From NCBI GenBank assembly GCA_003244105.1, contig QHBK01000019.1:124001-188000 (forward strand): DNA of 64,000 nt, in the 5' to 3' direction. This DNA comes from Candidatus Eremiobacter antarcticus (GTDB lineage: Bacteria; Vulcanimicrobiota; Vulcanimicrobiia; Eremiobacterales; Eremiobacteraceae). How positions within the stretch are numbered: position 1 is the first letter of the stretch; every line of letters starts with the position of its first letter. Positions 35,604 to 44,808 of the stretch are shown in pieces. A program made the translations under genes and the position numbers. The notes below the pieces were generated by a model that saw only the letters and a program-made list of their open reading frames with translations, did not search any database and was not told where the DNA came from.

Positions 35604-36692
35604 ATGGCAGCAAACGTCAGCGATCTACTCGGCCTCCGCATGGACGAGCTCATGCGCGTCACCATCGAGCGAGGCGCATCCGACCTGCACATGAGCGTGG
35701 GCCTGCCCCCCATGTTGCGGATTGACGGGCGGCTGACGCCGACCGAATTTTCAAAGCTGGCCCCGGACGACACCAAGCGCCTCGTCTACAGCATTCTCAC
35801 CGACGCGCAAAAAGAGAAATTTGAGAAAAACCTCGAGCTCGACTTCTCGCACGGCCTCAAAGGTTTCGGCCGCTTCCGCATCAACGCGTTCCGGCAGCGC
35901 GGCGTCATCGGCGCCGTCTTGCGCGCCATCCCCTCGTCCGTCCCCGCGCTTGGCAGCCTGAATTTGCCGCCGGTGATGGCGGACTTGACGTTGCGGCCGC
36001 ACGGCTTGGTGCTGGTCACGGGACCAACCGGCTCCGGCAAATCGACGGCGCTGGCCTCCATGATCGACGTCATCAACTCGACGATGTCTCGCCACATCCT
36101 CTCGATGGAAGACCCCATCGAGTATCTGCACTTCCATAAGATGTCCATCGTGAACCAGCGCGAGATCGGGCATGACTCGTACAGCTTCTCGAACGCCCTG
36201 CGCGCCGCGTTGCGCGAGGACCCGGACGTGGTCCTGGTCGGCGAGATGCGCGACATGGACACGATCGCCACCACGCTGACCATCGCGGAAACGGGCCATC
36301 TCGTCTTCGCCACGCTGCACACCTCCGATGCAGCGCAGACCATCGACCGCATCATCGACGTCTTTCCGTCGCACCAGCAACAGCAGATCCGCGTGCAAGT
36401 CGGATCGGTGATCGAAGCGATCGTGTGCCTGCGGCTGCTGCCGCACGCGTCCGGCGTGGGCCGCGTGCCTGCATCCGAAGTGATGATCGCCACCCCCGCC
36501 ATCCGCAATTTGATCCGCGAGAACAAGACCCACCAGATCAACAACTCGATCGTGACCAGCCGCGGCATGCACATGCAGACGTTCGACATGTCGTTGCGCG
36601 ATCTCGTGCGCAAGCACATGATCACGGAAGAAGAAGCGCTCGCCGCGTCGACACACCCCGAGGAGTTGCGTAAACTCATCGAAGGCTCATAA
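35604..36692 (+). CDS. pilT: Type IV pilus retraction ATPase PilT
   Basis: Hexameric AAA-like ATPase of 362 residues that powers pilus retraction and twitching. Walker A is GPTGSGKST, the Asp box is SMEDPIEY, Walker B is DPDVVLVGEMRD, and the His box is FATLHTSDA. AIRNLIREN is the PilT-specific motif that separates it from PilB and PilU. The ATG at 35604 is used since the preceding in-frame codons are poorly conserved in character. The 192 bases upstream hold TTGACG at 35490-35495 but no convincing -10 partner. PilB is not in the window. Confidence 0.96.
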   Translation: MAANVSDLLGLRMDELMRVTIERGASDLHMSVGLPPMLRIDGRLTPTEFSKLAPDDTKRLVYSILTDAQKEKFEKNLELDFSHGLKGFGRFRINAFRQRGVIGAVLRAIPSSVPALGSLNLPPVMADLTLRPHGLVLVTGPTGSGKSTALASMIDVINSTMSRHILSMEDPIEYLHFHKMSIVNQREIGHDSYSFSNALRAALREDPDVVLVGEMRDMDTIATTLTIAETGHLVFATLHTSDAAQTIDRIIDVFPSHQQQQIRVQVGSVIEAIVCLRLLPHASGVGRVPASEVMIATPAIRNLIRENKTHQINNSIVTSRGMHMQTFDMSLRDLVRKHMITEEEALAASTHPEELRKLIEGS

Positions 36693-36707
36693 GGAGAGTT
36701 CAACTAC

Positions 36708-36779
36708 ATGCAGATGTCATTATGGTGGCTGCTCATCTTGCTCGTCATCCTTCTGGTTGGCGAAAACACCAAGCTCTAG
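36708..36779 (+). CDS. 23-residue single-span membrane microprotein
   Basis: A tiny reading frame between pilT and pilC. Its ATG follows AAGGAGAG (36691-36698) at a normal spacing and it ends at TAG. The product starts MQMSLWWLLILLVILLVG and ends in a short polar tail (ENTKL), so it is one hydrophobic helix with a charged C-terminus. A strong ribosome binding site, a clean stop and operonic position argue that it is translated. Short hydrophobic peptides often tune larger membrane complexes; here the neighbours PilT and PilC are obvious partners, but that is inference. Confidence 0.6.
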   Translation: MQMSLWWLLILLVILLVGENTKL

Positions 36780-36834
36780 AGCGCGTCGAGCGCGCCGCTG
36801 CCGGCCCGCGAGAACGCACTAAAGGAATCTATTG

Positions 36835-38073
36835 ATGCCGAGTTTTGCTTATCAAGCAAAGGATGCCAGCGGAAAATCCGTCAATGGCGTGATTGAGGCT
36901 GAGAACGAGCGGGTCTTGCGCGCCAAGCTCCGCGAGATGAATTACTACGTCACGGGCATCACCCAAAAGCAGACGGCCGGCCTGAACGCCGACGTCAGCC
37001 AGATGTTCGGCGGCGTGCTCGGCAAGCTGCGGGGCGTCAAGGAACAGTCGCTCGTGGTCTTCTCGCGCCAGTTCGCCACCATGATCAACGCCGGCCTGGC
37101 GATGGTCCGTTGCTTGGACGTGCTCGGCATCCAGACTGAGGACGCTCAGCTCAAGCCCGTCATCATCCAGGTGCGACGCGAGGTCGAAGGCGGCTCCACG
37201 CTGGCCAATGCGCTCGGCAAATACCCGAAAGTCTTCTCACCGCTCTTCATCAACATGGTGCGCGCCGGCGAGCTGGGCGGTATTCTCGACGAAGTGCTCA
37301 ACCGGCTGGCCGGATTCTTGGAAAAAGATTTCAACCTCAAGAAGAAGGTCAAAGCCGCGATGACCTACCCGATGGTCATCCTGGTCATGGCCGTCGTCAT
37401 CGTCATCTTCTTGGTCACCTTCATCTTGCCGACGTTCGTCAGCTTGTTCAGCGGCATGAGCATGAAGCTGCCGCTGCCGACCAAGATCCTGATCACGTTC
37501 ACGAACGGCGCTCGCAATCCGGTCCTCGACATCGGGGCGGCCGTCGTGTTAGCGATCCTGTTCGTCATCTTCAAGCGCTGGACGGCCACTCAGTCCGGCC
37601 GCTTCCAGTTCGACAAATTCAAGCTGAAGCTCCCGGTCTTCGGCCTGCTCATCCGCAAAGTCGCCATTTCGCGCTTTTGCCGCACGCTGGGAGCGTTGCT
37701 GCAGTCAGGCGTTCCGATCATGCAAGCGCTCGAGATCGTGGGCAAGGCCTCGGGCAACGAAGTGGTGGCCGACTGCGTCATCAAGGTGCGCGAATCGGTG
37801 CGGGAAGGCGAATCCATCGCGGTGCCGCTCAACCTTTCTGGCCTTTTCCCGCCCCTGGTCACGCAGATGGTCGCCGTGGGAGAAGAAACCGGTAACCTCG
37901 ACGGCATGCTGACCAAGATCGCCGACTTCTACGATGTTGAAGTCGAATATATGTTGGCGTCGCTCACGTCGCTGCTCGAACCGCTGCTCATCTTAGCCAT
38001 GGGCTTTGTAGTCGGGTTTATCGTCATCTCGGTCTTCCTGCCGCTGTACCAGATCATCGGCAACATCAAGTAG
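36835..38073 (+). CDS. pilC: Type IV pilus platform protein PilC (GspF family)
   Basis: Inner-membrane platform protein of 412 residues that couples the motor ATPases to pilin assembly. It has two GspF/PilC domains (about residues 70-195 and 270-395). FSRQFATMINAGLAMVRCL and FCRTLGALLQSGVPIMQAL are the paired repeats, and three hydrophobic segments are present. The ATG at 36835 with AAGGAA upstream is chosen over a TTG three bases earlier. The sigma factor gene follows three bases after the stop. Confidence 0.95.
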   Translation: MPSFAYQAKDASGKSVNGVIEAENERVLRAKLREMNYYVTGITQKQTAGLNADVSQMFGGVLGKLRGVKEQSLVVFSRQFATMINAGLAMVRCLDVLGIQTEDAQLKPVIIQVRREVEGGSTLANALGKYPKVFSPLFINMVRAGELGGILDEVLNRLAGFLEKDFNLKKKVKAAMTYPMVILVMAVVIVIFLVTFILPTFVSLFSGMSMKLPLPTKILITFTNGARNPVLDIGAAVVLAILFVIFKRWTATQSGRFQFDKFKLKLPVFGLLIRKVAISRFCRTLGALLQSGVPIMQALEIVGKASGNEVVADCVIKVRESVREGESIAVPLNLSGLFPPLVTQMVAVGEETGNLDGMLTKIADFYDVEVEYMLASLTSLLEPLLILAMGFVVGFIVISVFLPLYQIIGNIK

Positions 38074-38076
38074 ACC

Positions 38077-38835
38077 ATGGCGACGCCGGCGCGGCCGCTA
38101 AAGCCCGCACCGGCGCGCGGAGCGGAGTTCACGCAGTACGCGGTCGCCCCGACGCTGCTGCTCCGCGACGAACTCGTGCTCGCCCACAAGGGGCTGGTGA
38201 CGTCCATCGCGCGTCACTGCGCTCAGAACACGGGTCAACGTGACGATCTCGAGCAAGTGGGTTATGTCGGGCTGATCAAAGCGGTCGAGCGCTATGATGC
38301 AAGCTTAGGCGTTCCGTTCGAGGCGTACGCCCGCACGGCGATCACGGGCGAGATCTTCCACTATCTTCGCGACCTTGCACCCGTCATGCGCGTGCCGCGC
38401 TGGTATCGCACGCTCAACCGCCGGCTGCACGAAGCTCACGACCGGCTCACGGTGCAGCTCGGCTACGAACCCACGCCGGAAGCCTTGGCCGCCGACATGC
38501 TGATCACGGTAGAGGGCGTGCAGGAGATCCTGCGCCTGCGGGAATCGTACAACCTCATGTGGCTGGCGGACAAAGGCGAGCGCTCGGACGACCCGCCACA
38601 TCCAGAGGCCATCAGGAGCACGCGGCATCACACGTTTCGTCTCCCGGTCGAGGACCGCATGGTGCTGGACAACGCCATCGAGCGGTTGGCCGAGTTCGAA
38701 CGCCACGTCATAGAGCTGTTCTTCTTCAAAGACCTCACCCAGACGGAGATCGCGCGGCGCCTGGGGTTCTCGCAAAAACATATCTCGCGGACGATCGCCA
38801 CGACGTTACGGAAGCTTAAAGAAGACCTGCATTGA
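38077..38835 (+). CDS. Sigma-70 family group 3 sigma factor (SigB/SigF/FliA-like)
   Basis: RNA polymerase sigma factor of 252 residues with regions 2, 3 and 4 and no region 1. Region 2 is RDDLEQVGYVGLIKAVERYD followed by PFEAYARTAITGEIFHYLRD. Region 3 lies around GYEPTPEALAADM. Region 4 has LTQTEIARRLGFSQKHISRT, the helix-turn-helix. This layout matches the SigB/SigF/SigG and FliA group. It begins three bases after pilC, and its stop overlaps the first glycosyltransferase (TTGA), so it is built into the pilus operon. No anti-sigma factor is adjacent. Confidence 0.93.
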   Translation: MATPARPLKPAPARGAEFTQYAVAPTLLLRDELVLAHKGLVTSIARHCAQNTGQRDDLEQVGYVGLIKAVERYDASLGVPFEAYARTAITGEIFHYLRDLAPVMRVPRWYRTLNRRLHEAHDRLTVQLGYEPTPEALAADMLITVEGVQEILRLRESYNLMWLADKGERSDDPPHPEAIRSTRHHTFRLPVEDRMVLDNAIERLAEFERHVIELFFFKDLTQTEIARRLGFSQKHISRTIATTLRKLKEDLH

Positions 38836-40307
38836 TCCGAGCCGGTCAGCCACGCCCGTTGCCCGACGCGTCGAGCGGCGTTTGGCTCGCGCTCGCGTTG
38901 GCATGCGGAGCAGCGGCACGCTTTTGGAACCTCTCTGGCTCTAGCCTCTTCACTGACGAAGCCTACACATTCTCGCTGAGCGCACTGCGGGTCCCAGCGC
39001 TTTTGCACGCGCTGGCGAGCCACGACTTCCACCCGCCGCTTTTCTATCTGGCAACGCATTACGCCATGGCATGGCTGCGATGGCCGCTCTGGGATTATCG
39101 CTATCTGACCGCCGCCTTCGGGTTGCTGACGATCGCGGCCACCTGGGGGAGCGCGAGGCGGATGTTCGGCGCACCGACGGCAGCGATCGCGGCCTTTGTG
39201 GTGGCGCTCCAGCCGGTGCTCGTGCAGCACGACCGGCTCTACCGCATGTACGCCGTCACCGTCGCTTTGAGCGCTCTATCGTGGTGGCTGCTGCTGGAGA
39301 TCGAACAAGCGGCAGAGCGCAAGAAAGCCGTCTTGCTCGCATGCTACGCGCTCGCGGCCATAGCACTGCCCTTCATAGACTATCTCGGCGCAGTGATGCT
39401 CGTCTGTCAGCTCGCGTATGCGGTCACACGCTCGGCGCTGCGCCCTGCGCTGCTCGCCTTGGGCGCGTCGGCAGCCGCATTTGCGCTGTGGCTGCCCCAG
39501 CTGCTCCAACAAGTGCCGCTGGGCGGCATCGCATTGAGCCCGCCCGCGCTGGACCGAGGCCTGCTCGCAAGCCTCCGCGGCGCGTTCGCCGGCGGGCTGC
39601 CCGTGGAACTCGTCCACATCCGCGGATTTGACGCCGTCTGCGCCTTAGCGCTCGCGGCGACGCTGGTCGCCGGCGCGCTGCTCGCAAAACGCAGCGCATT
39701 GCCCTTTTGGCTTGCGGCGATCGTCGTGCAGATCGTCGCCTCGATCCTGCTCGCTAAAAACTTGGCGTATTTCCCCCGCTACTTGTTGATCGATGTGCCG
39801 CCTGTCGCCATCGCATTCGGACTGATTGTTGCGACCGCGGCGGCAACGCGCCTCAAACCGCTGTGCGTAGGCGCCATGGCGGGCGCCACGGTGCTGTTGG
39901 GCCTGGCGTTGTCGAACACGCTGTTCAATCCGTACTACCAGTTCCCGGATTGGTACGCCGTGAATGCGCTGCTGCTCAAATACGAGCAGCCGGGCGACGC
40001 GATCGTCCTGGACGCCGGTTACGAGTTCTTAGTGGTGCGGGACTACACGGCGTTTCGCCGGCACGACATCGTCAGCTTCATGAACCCCGCGGATTTTGCG
40101 GCGGTGGACCGCTGGATTGCAGCGCGGGGGCATAAGCGCGTCTGGTATGTCGAGCACCAGAACTTCTACTGGGATCCGCACAAAGCCATTGCTTCGGGCT
40201 TGTCGGCAAGCCGGCCCGAACTCGTCCGCTGGCGGCAGGAGAAGGCATCGCCGGTCGATGCCGTGGCAGTGTCGCTGTTCGGCGAGCCGAGCACAGCACA
40301 ACGATGA
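38832..40307 (+). CDS. GT-C membrane glycosyltransferase, paralog 1
   Basis: ArnT/PMT-like protein of 491 residues with about ten helices. The first external loop has LFTDEAYTF with the Asp-Glu pair expected to be catalytic, then HDFHPPLFYLATHYAMAWL and RLYRMYAVTVALS. The C-terminal soluble part starts at NPYYQFPDWYAVNALLLK and ends with KRVWYVEHQ. It starts at TTG overlapping the sigma factor stop (TTGA). It is the first of three tandem paralogs sharing every one of these landmarks. The donor is probably a polyprenyl-phosphate sugar; the acceptor is unknown. Confidence 0.88.
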   Translation: MIRAGQPRPLPDASSGVWLALALACGAAARFWNLSGSSLFTDEAYTFSLSALRVPALLHALASHDFHPPLFYLATHYAMAWLRWPLWDYRYLTAAFGLLTIAATWGSARRMFGAPTAAIAAFVVALQPVLVQHDRLYRMYAVTVALSALSWWLLLEIEQAAERKKAVLLACYALAAIALPFIDYLGAVMLVCQLAYAVTRSALRPALLALGASAAAFALWLPQLLQQVPLGGIALSPPALDRGLLASLRGAFAGGLPVELVHIRGFDAVCALALAATLVAGALLAKRSALPFWLAAIVVQIVASILLAKNLAYFPRYLLIDVPPVAIAFGLIVATAAATRLKPLCVGAMAGATVLLGLALSNTLFNPYYQFPDWYAVNALLLKYEQPGDAIVLDAGYEFLVVRDYTAFRRHDIVSFMNPADFAAVDRWIAARGHKRVWYVEHQNFYWDPHKAIASGLSASRPELVRWRQEKASPVDAVAVSLFGEPSTAQR

Positions 40308-41779
40308 TCCGTGCAGACGCAGCCAGGCCGCTCGGCGGGTCATCGACCGCCTACTGGTGGCTCCCGGTGGCGCTGCTGGTGGGCGCTTTGTGCCGCTTTT
40401 GGAATCTGTCCGCCGGCAGTCTCTTCATCGACGAAGGCTTCACGTTTCATGTGGCGGCGCTGGCTCCCAAAGCCTTGATTTCGGCGGTGGCATACGGCGA
40501 TTATCACCCGCCGCTGTTCTATCTCGTCACGCACTACCTGATGCAGTGGCTGCACTGGCCTCTGACGCAGTATCGCTATCTGACGGCGCTCGCGGGCCTC
40601 GTTACCATCGCAGCTTCCTGGGCGATCGCGCGTGCGCGTTTTGGAGCCGTCGCTGCTGCCCTCACCGCTATGACCGTCGCTCTAGCGCCTGCCCTTGTCC
40701 AATCCGACCGTCTCTACCGCATGTACGCGCCTCTGGTCGCTCTCGCATCGCTGTCCTGGTGGCTGCTCATCCGAATCGAAGACACGACCGTACAAAGACG
40801 CCGGCTGTTGTGGATCGCCTACGGGCTCTGTGCGGTGCTGCTGCCTTACCTGCAGTACTTGGGGGCGCTGATCGTCTTCAGTCAGGCGCTATATGCGCTG
40901 AGTCGACTACGGCACCTGTGGCCGGCGCTGGCCATGAGCGGCGTGGCCACATTCGCCTTCATCCCATGGCTATGGGCGTTTCACGCTCAGTACCAAAACG
41001 GGGGGCTTGTCGGGGATCTGCATTCGGCCGCCTTTTCGTGGGCGGTGATCGCACGGTCGGTGCTCGCGTACGGCTTGTCCGCGAACATCGTCTCGCAGCC
41101 GCACTTCGACGCGCTGTTCAGCGCAGCTGCGCTCGCCGTGTGCGCGGCGGGGCTGTACGCGGGCCGACGCAGCCTCATGCCTTATTGGTGTTTGCCGATA
41201 GCCATGCAGCTGATCCTTTCAATGACCGCCGGCAAGAATCTGATGGTCGCGCGCTATCTGTACGCGTACCTGCCGGCGCTGTGCATCGGCGTGAGCATCC
41301 TGGCGGCACAGCTCTTGCGCACCCGGTATCGGCTTGCCGCGGTCTTCCTGTGTGCGGCGTGGCTTGCGGTGGGCGTCATCGCGGTGCCGAATCTGCTGTT
41401 CGATCCGTATTACCAATGGCCCGACTGGAAAGGCGTCAACACGCTGTTGCTTCAGAACGAACGCCAAGGCGACATCGTGGTGATGGTGCAAGGCGCGGAA
41501 TACTGGATCGTCCGTGACTTGAGCGCATTTCGCGATCGCGACCTTGAGGCACCCATGCGACCGGCCGATGTCACGACGTCCCTGCTGTGGCTGCACCGTC
41601 ATCCCGACAGGCGCGTTTGGTACATCGAGAATCAGGCGGATTCCGTCGACAAGGACCGCCGCATTTTGCGGGCGCTGGATCAAACGCGACATCGCATGGG
41701 CGGCTGGCGACAGCGGCGCTTGTACCGCGAAGATATGGTGCACATCGCTCTTTACGACGTCCCGGCGCCCCGCCGATGA
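40304..41779 (+). CDS. GT-C membrane glycosyltransferase, paralog 2
   Basis: Another 491-residue ArnT/PMT-like protein, the same length as paralog 1. It has LFIDEGFTFHVAALAPKA, YHPPLFYLVTHYLMQWLHW, RLYRMYAPLVALAS, and the C-terminal DPYYQWPDWKGVNTLLL, AEYWIVRDL and RRVWYIENQ. The ATG overlaps the paralog 1 stop (ATGA). The conserved C-terminal region looks like an extracytoplasmic domain that would bind acceptor or lipid. It arose by tandem duplication with paralogs 1 and 3 and is closer to 3. Confidence 0.88.
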   Translation: MIRADAARPLGGSSTAYWWLPVALLVGALCRFWNLSAGSLFIDEGFTFHVAALAPKALISAVAYGDYHPPLFYLVTHYLMQWLHWPLTQYRYLTALAGLVTIAASWAIARARFGAVAAALTAMTVALAPALVQSDRLYRMYAPLVALASLSWWLLIRIEDTTVQRRRLLWIAYGLCAVLLPYLQYLGALIVFSQALYALSRLRHLWPALAMSGVATFAFIPWLWAFHAQYQNGGLVGDLHSAAFSWAVIARSVLAYGLSANIVSQPHFDALFSAAALAVCAAGLYAGRRSLMPYWCLPIAMQLILSMTAGKNLMVARYLYAYLPALCIGVSILAAQLLRTRYRLAAVFLCAAWLAVGVIAVPNLLFDPYYQWPDWKGVNTLLLQNERQGDIVVMVQGAEYWIVRDLSAFRDRDLEAPMRPADVTTSLLWLHRHPDRRVWYIENQADSVDKDRRILRALDQTRHRMGGWRQRRLYREDMVHIALYDVPAPRR

Positions 41780-41786
41780 CTGTAAC

Positions 41787-43295
41787 GTGAGAGACAGCTC
41801 GCGCCTCAAGGGCGCTGTGGATGCGCTCCGCCCGTATGTGCCGCTGATCGTTGCGATGGCGGCGGGCGGCGTCTGCCGGCTATGGGATTTGACCGGTCCC
41901 AGTCTCTTCATCGATGAAGGCTGGGTGTTCCACATCAGTGCGGCCGCGCCCAAAGAGCTGCTGAAACTCGTTGCCTTCACCGACTTTCACCCGCCGCTGT
42001 TCTATCTCATCACGCACTACCTGGTGAGCTGGCTGCATTGGCCCCAGTGGGACTACCGGTATTTGACCGCGCTGTTCAGCCTCACCGGCATCGCCGCCAC
42101 ATGGGCGATCGCGCGGCGTTTGTTCGGAGATGTTGCGGCTGCCATCGCCGCATTCGCGTTGGCGTTTCAACCGGCGCTGATCGAATGGGACCGGCTCTAC
42201 CGCATGTACGCCGTCCTGGTCTCGCTCGGCGCGATCTCGTGGTGGCTGTTGCTGGTCGCGGCGGACGAGAAGACCCGGCGACGCTGGCTCTGGTGGCTGC
42301 TGTACGCGTTGTGCGCGGTGGCGCTGCCCTACGTGCAGTATTTCGGCGCGCTCATCGTCTTGAGCCAAGGGTTGTACGCCGTGACGCGCTGGCGGCAATC
42401 ATGGCCGGCGCTCGTCGCTGGGTCGGCAGCTGCTCTCGCGCTCTTGCCCTGGCTGTGGGCCATCAAGGTCCAATATCCGCACGGGGGCATGGTGATCGCG
42501 CTCAGCTCTGCCGGTTTCAGCTGGCCGACCGTGATACGCTCCACTGTCGCCTATGGTCTGCCCGCCAGCTGGATGCTCAACGCGCACTTCGATCTGGCCT
42601 TCAGCATCACGGCCGTCGCAGTGCTGCTCGGCGGCGTTTTTCTCGCGCGCAAGACGGTGCTGCCATTCTACCTGTTGCCGATTGCCATCCAGGTCGGCGC
42701 GTCGCTGCTCACGGGCAAAGATCTCGTCATTCCTCGATACCTCTATGCCTACGTGCCCGCGTTTTGTCTGTGCATCGCGGTGTTGGCGGGGAGCTGGCTC
42801 AAGACGAGATATCGGATCGCCGGAGTGGCGCTGCTCCTCGTGTATGGGAGCTTGGCTGCGGTGGGCATTCCAAACCAGCTGTTCGTTCCCTACTACCAGT
42901 TCCCGGATTGGTATGAGGTGAACACGCTGTTGCTCGCCCACGAACAGAAGAACGATCTGATCGTGATGGATCAGGGCGCGGAATACTGGGTCGTCCACAA
43001 CTTCAGTGGCTTCCGAACTCATCAGATGGATGCGCCGGCCATCCCACCGGACATCACGAGATCCATCCGCTGGCTGCGCGGATACCCCGGGCGCCGGGTC
43101 TGGTACATCGAGAACCAACCGGCCTTCACGGACGTGGGGCACAGGCTGCAAAGAGATCTCGAAAAGAGCCGTCCTCGCGCAGGCGCCTGGATCCAGCGGC
43201 GTGTCTTCGCTGAAGACATCGTGCGGATCATCTTGTACGGCCGAAGCTACGGCAAGGCCCGCTCGAAAAGCGTCGTCAACACCGCGTCGCCGTAG
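41787..43295 (+). CDS. GT-C membrane glycosyltransferase, paralog 3
   Basis: A 502-residue ArnT/PMT-like protein. It repeats SLFIDEGWVFHISAAAPKE, FHPPLFYLITHYLVSWLHW, RLYRMYAVLVSLGAISWW, VPYYQFPDWYEVNTLLL, AEYWVVHNF and RRVWYIENQ. The frame is open far upstream, but the GTG at 41787, eight bases after the paralog 2 stop, gives an N-terminus that matches the others. Its last 49 bases overlap the convergent fourth paralog, so the ends of the two transcripts are antisense. Confidence 0.88.
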   Translation: MRDSSRLKGAVDALRPYVPLIVAMAAGGVCRLWDLTGPSLFIDEGWVFHISAAAPKELLKLVAFTDFHPPLFYLITHYLVSWLHWPQWDYRYLTALFSLTGIAATWAIARRLFGDVAAAIAAFALAFQPALIEWDRLYRMYAVLVSLGAISWWLLLVAADEKTRRRWLWWLLYALCAVALPYVQYFGALIVLSQGLYAVTRWRQSWPALVAGSAAALALLPWLWAIKVQYPHGGMVIALSSAGFSWPTVIRSTVAYGLPASWMLNAHFDLAFSITAVAVLLGGVFLARKTVLPFYLLPIAIQVGASLLTGKDLVIPRYLYAYVPAFCLCIAVLAGSWLKTRYRIAGVALLLVYGSLAAVGIPNQLFVPYYQFPDWYEVNTLLLAHEQKNDLIVMDQGAEYWVVHNFSGFRTHQMDAPAIPPDITRSIRWLRGYPGRRVWYIENQPAFTDVGHRLQRDLEKSRPRAGAWIQRRVFAEDIVRIILYGRSYGKARSKSVVNTASP

Positions 43296-44695
43296 CCCGC
43301 GTCTGTCGTGCGCCAGGAGGTGCGCTTGAGGTGCGTCCGCTTCAACGTTTGAAAGACGACGTGCTGAGGGTCCGGCAATGAGGATTGGTAATCGATGTAC
43401 CAAACCCGCGCATAACGGGCTGCCTGCACGCTCAGGGCGGCCGCATCGCTTCGGTTTGCGATCAAAAACATCGGGCGCGCCGCTGCTGCTTTTGAGCCTA
43501 CCAAGACGAAGTACGTCATGGAACCGTCGAGGACGACCGCATCCCCGGTTCGCACCTTCGAGTCGATGAACGCCCGGTATTGAGTCCAATCGACTTGCAT
43601 GTACTGAGGAAGAAAAAGCTTATCAACGGTGCCTGCCAGCATGCTGATGCTCAACGCTGCGGTCAAGGGAACCGCCATGAACCGAGCGCGTGTGTGCCCC
43701 AGCCGTTCCAAGGCGACGAAGACCAGCAGCACCAAGACCGGTATCGCCTGCAGCAGGTAGCGCTGGCCGACCAACAGCTTCCCTGAGACCAGCGAGTAGC
43801 CGAGTTGAAGGAAGAGCGGAGCAGTCAGCCAGGCGACGATCCTCCGCGAATGCGTGAGTGCGATGCACAATCCGCTGATCAACAGCGCCCATAAGAGCAC
43901 GGCCGTGATGGGGCTGTATTCGATCGCCCGTGGGAGGCCGTCCACCAGCATGATCGCCGGCGTCATGAACAGCTCCCAAGAGTTCCCATGCAGAGCGTTA
44001 TAGGCGGTGCCGCCGAGCGGATACTGAACGAAAAAGACGGGCAGCCAGACGCAAAAGGCGGCCCATGAGACGGCGGTCGCGACCCAAAAACCGGCCGCCT
44101 TGCGATGACGGAGAGCGACAAACGCGACCTGTGTCGCCATGGTGAAAAAAGCGATGTACTGCGAATACAAGAGCGCGCACGCGGCCAGGCCGTAGGCCAC
44201 CCAACGCCACGCTCGTTTCGGTTCGTCAAGGGCCCACAGCAGCACGGCCCAGGTGACAGCGCATAACGACCATAGCAACGCATACATGCGAAAAAACCGG
44301 TCGTAGAAGACCAACACGGGGCAGATGGCGACGAGCAGCGCCGCAGCGCCCGCAAAGCGTGGTATCGTCCTGTTGGCCAGAGCGAAGGTCGCCGCGCCGC
44401 CCGCGCATCCGAACGCAGCGGTCACGATCCGGAACACGTACGCGTGCGACGTGAAGCCGAACAGAACGTGGCCTATCGCATAGATGAGCGGCGGGTGGAA
44501 ATCTCCCGTTTTCAGCAACGCGACCAGTGACGCCCATGGATGCGCCGATATATAAAAGGTGAATGCTTCGTCCGGCATGGTGGCGTGGCGAAACAGGCCG
44601 AAGAAGCGCACGGCCGCCGCGATCGCGAGGATGGGCAGCAAGAATGCAACGTTTCGCTGACGCGCGCTGTCGTATTCGCGGATAGGGCTGCCCAT
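43247..44695 (-). CDS. GT-C membrane glycosyltransferase, divergent paralog 4
   Basis: A 482-residue protein on the opposite strand, more diverged than the tandem three. It keeps MPDEAFTFYISAHP, GDFHPPLIYAIGHVLFGF, DRFFRMYALLWSL, LPQYMQVDWTQY and ARVWYIDYQ at the same relative places. It starts near a pilin gene that is transcribed away from it, with 113 bases between. The shared C-terminal RVWYI motif suggests a common acceptor or donor in this family. It may be separately regulated from the tandem array. Confidence 0.85.
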   Translation of the reverse strand: MGSPIREYDSARQRNVAFLLPILAIAAAVRFFGLFRHATMPDEAFTFYISAHPWASLVALLKTGDFHPPLIYAIGHVLFGFTSHAYVFRIVTAAFGCAGGAATFALANRTIPRFAGAAALLVAICPVLVFYDRFFRMYALLWSLCAVTWAVLLWALDEPKRAWRWVAYGLAACALLYSQYIAFFTMATQVAFVALRHRKAAGFWVATAVSWAAFCVWLPVFFVQYPLGGTAYNALHGNSWELFMTPAIMLVDGLPRAIEYSPITAVLLWALLISGLCIALTHSRRIVAWLTAPLFLQLGYSLVSGKLLVGQRYLLQAIPVLVLLVFVALERLGHTRARFMAVPLTAALSISMLAGTVDKLFLPQYMQVDWTQYRAFIDSKVRTGDAVVLDGSMTYFVLVGSKAAAARPMFLIANRSDAAALSVQAARYARVWYIDYQSSLPDPQHVVFQTLKRTHLKRTSWRTTDAGYGDAVLTTLFERALP

Positions 44696-44808
44696 ATATG
44701 TTCAATCGGCCGCCGAAAGCGTGAGCGCGGTCACGACCCACTGAAAAGCAACGCCTCGGCGACGGTTTCGACCGTCATTTGGGTAGTAAATTCTGAGGAG
44801 CAACAGAC
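44696..44808. promoter_or_regulatory. Divergent region upstream of pilin 1 with tetraloop hairpin
   Basis: Contains GACGGT-TTCG-ACCGTC at 44761-44776, a perfect six-pair stem with a TTCG loop, then GGGTAGTAAATT and the pilin ribosome binding site TGAGGAG (44794-44800). The hairpin could be a 5' UTR stability element or an operator. I cannot identify firm -35 and -10 boxes. Confidence 0.4.

Noticed and set aside
44766-44789. SigB-like promoter before pilin 1 (GGTTT and GGGTA)
   Set aside because: The 12-base gap is short for the SigB/SigF class and the first element is part of the tetraloop hairpin. Attractive because of the sigma factor gene in the island, but not supported.
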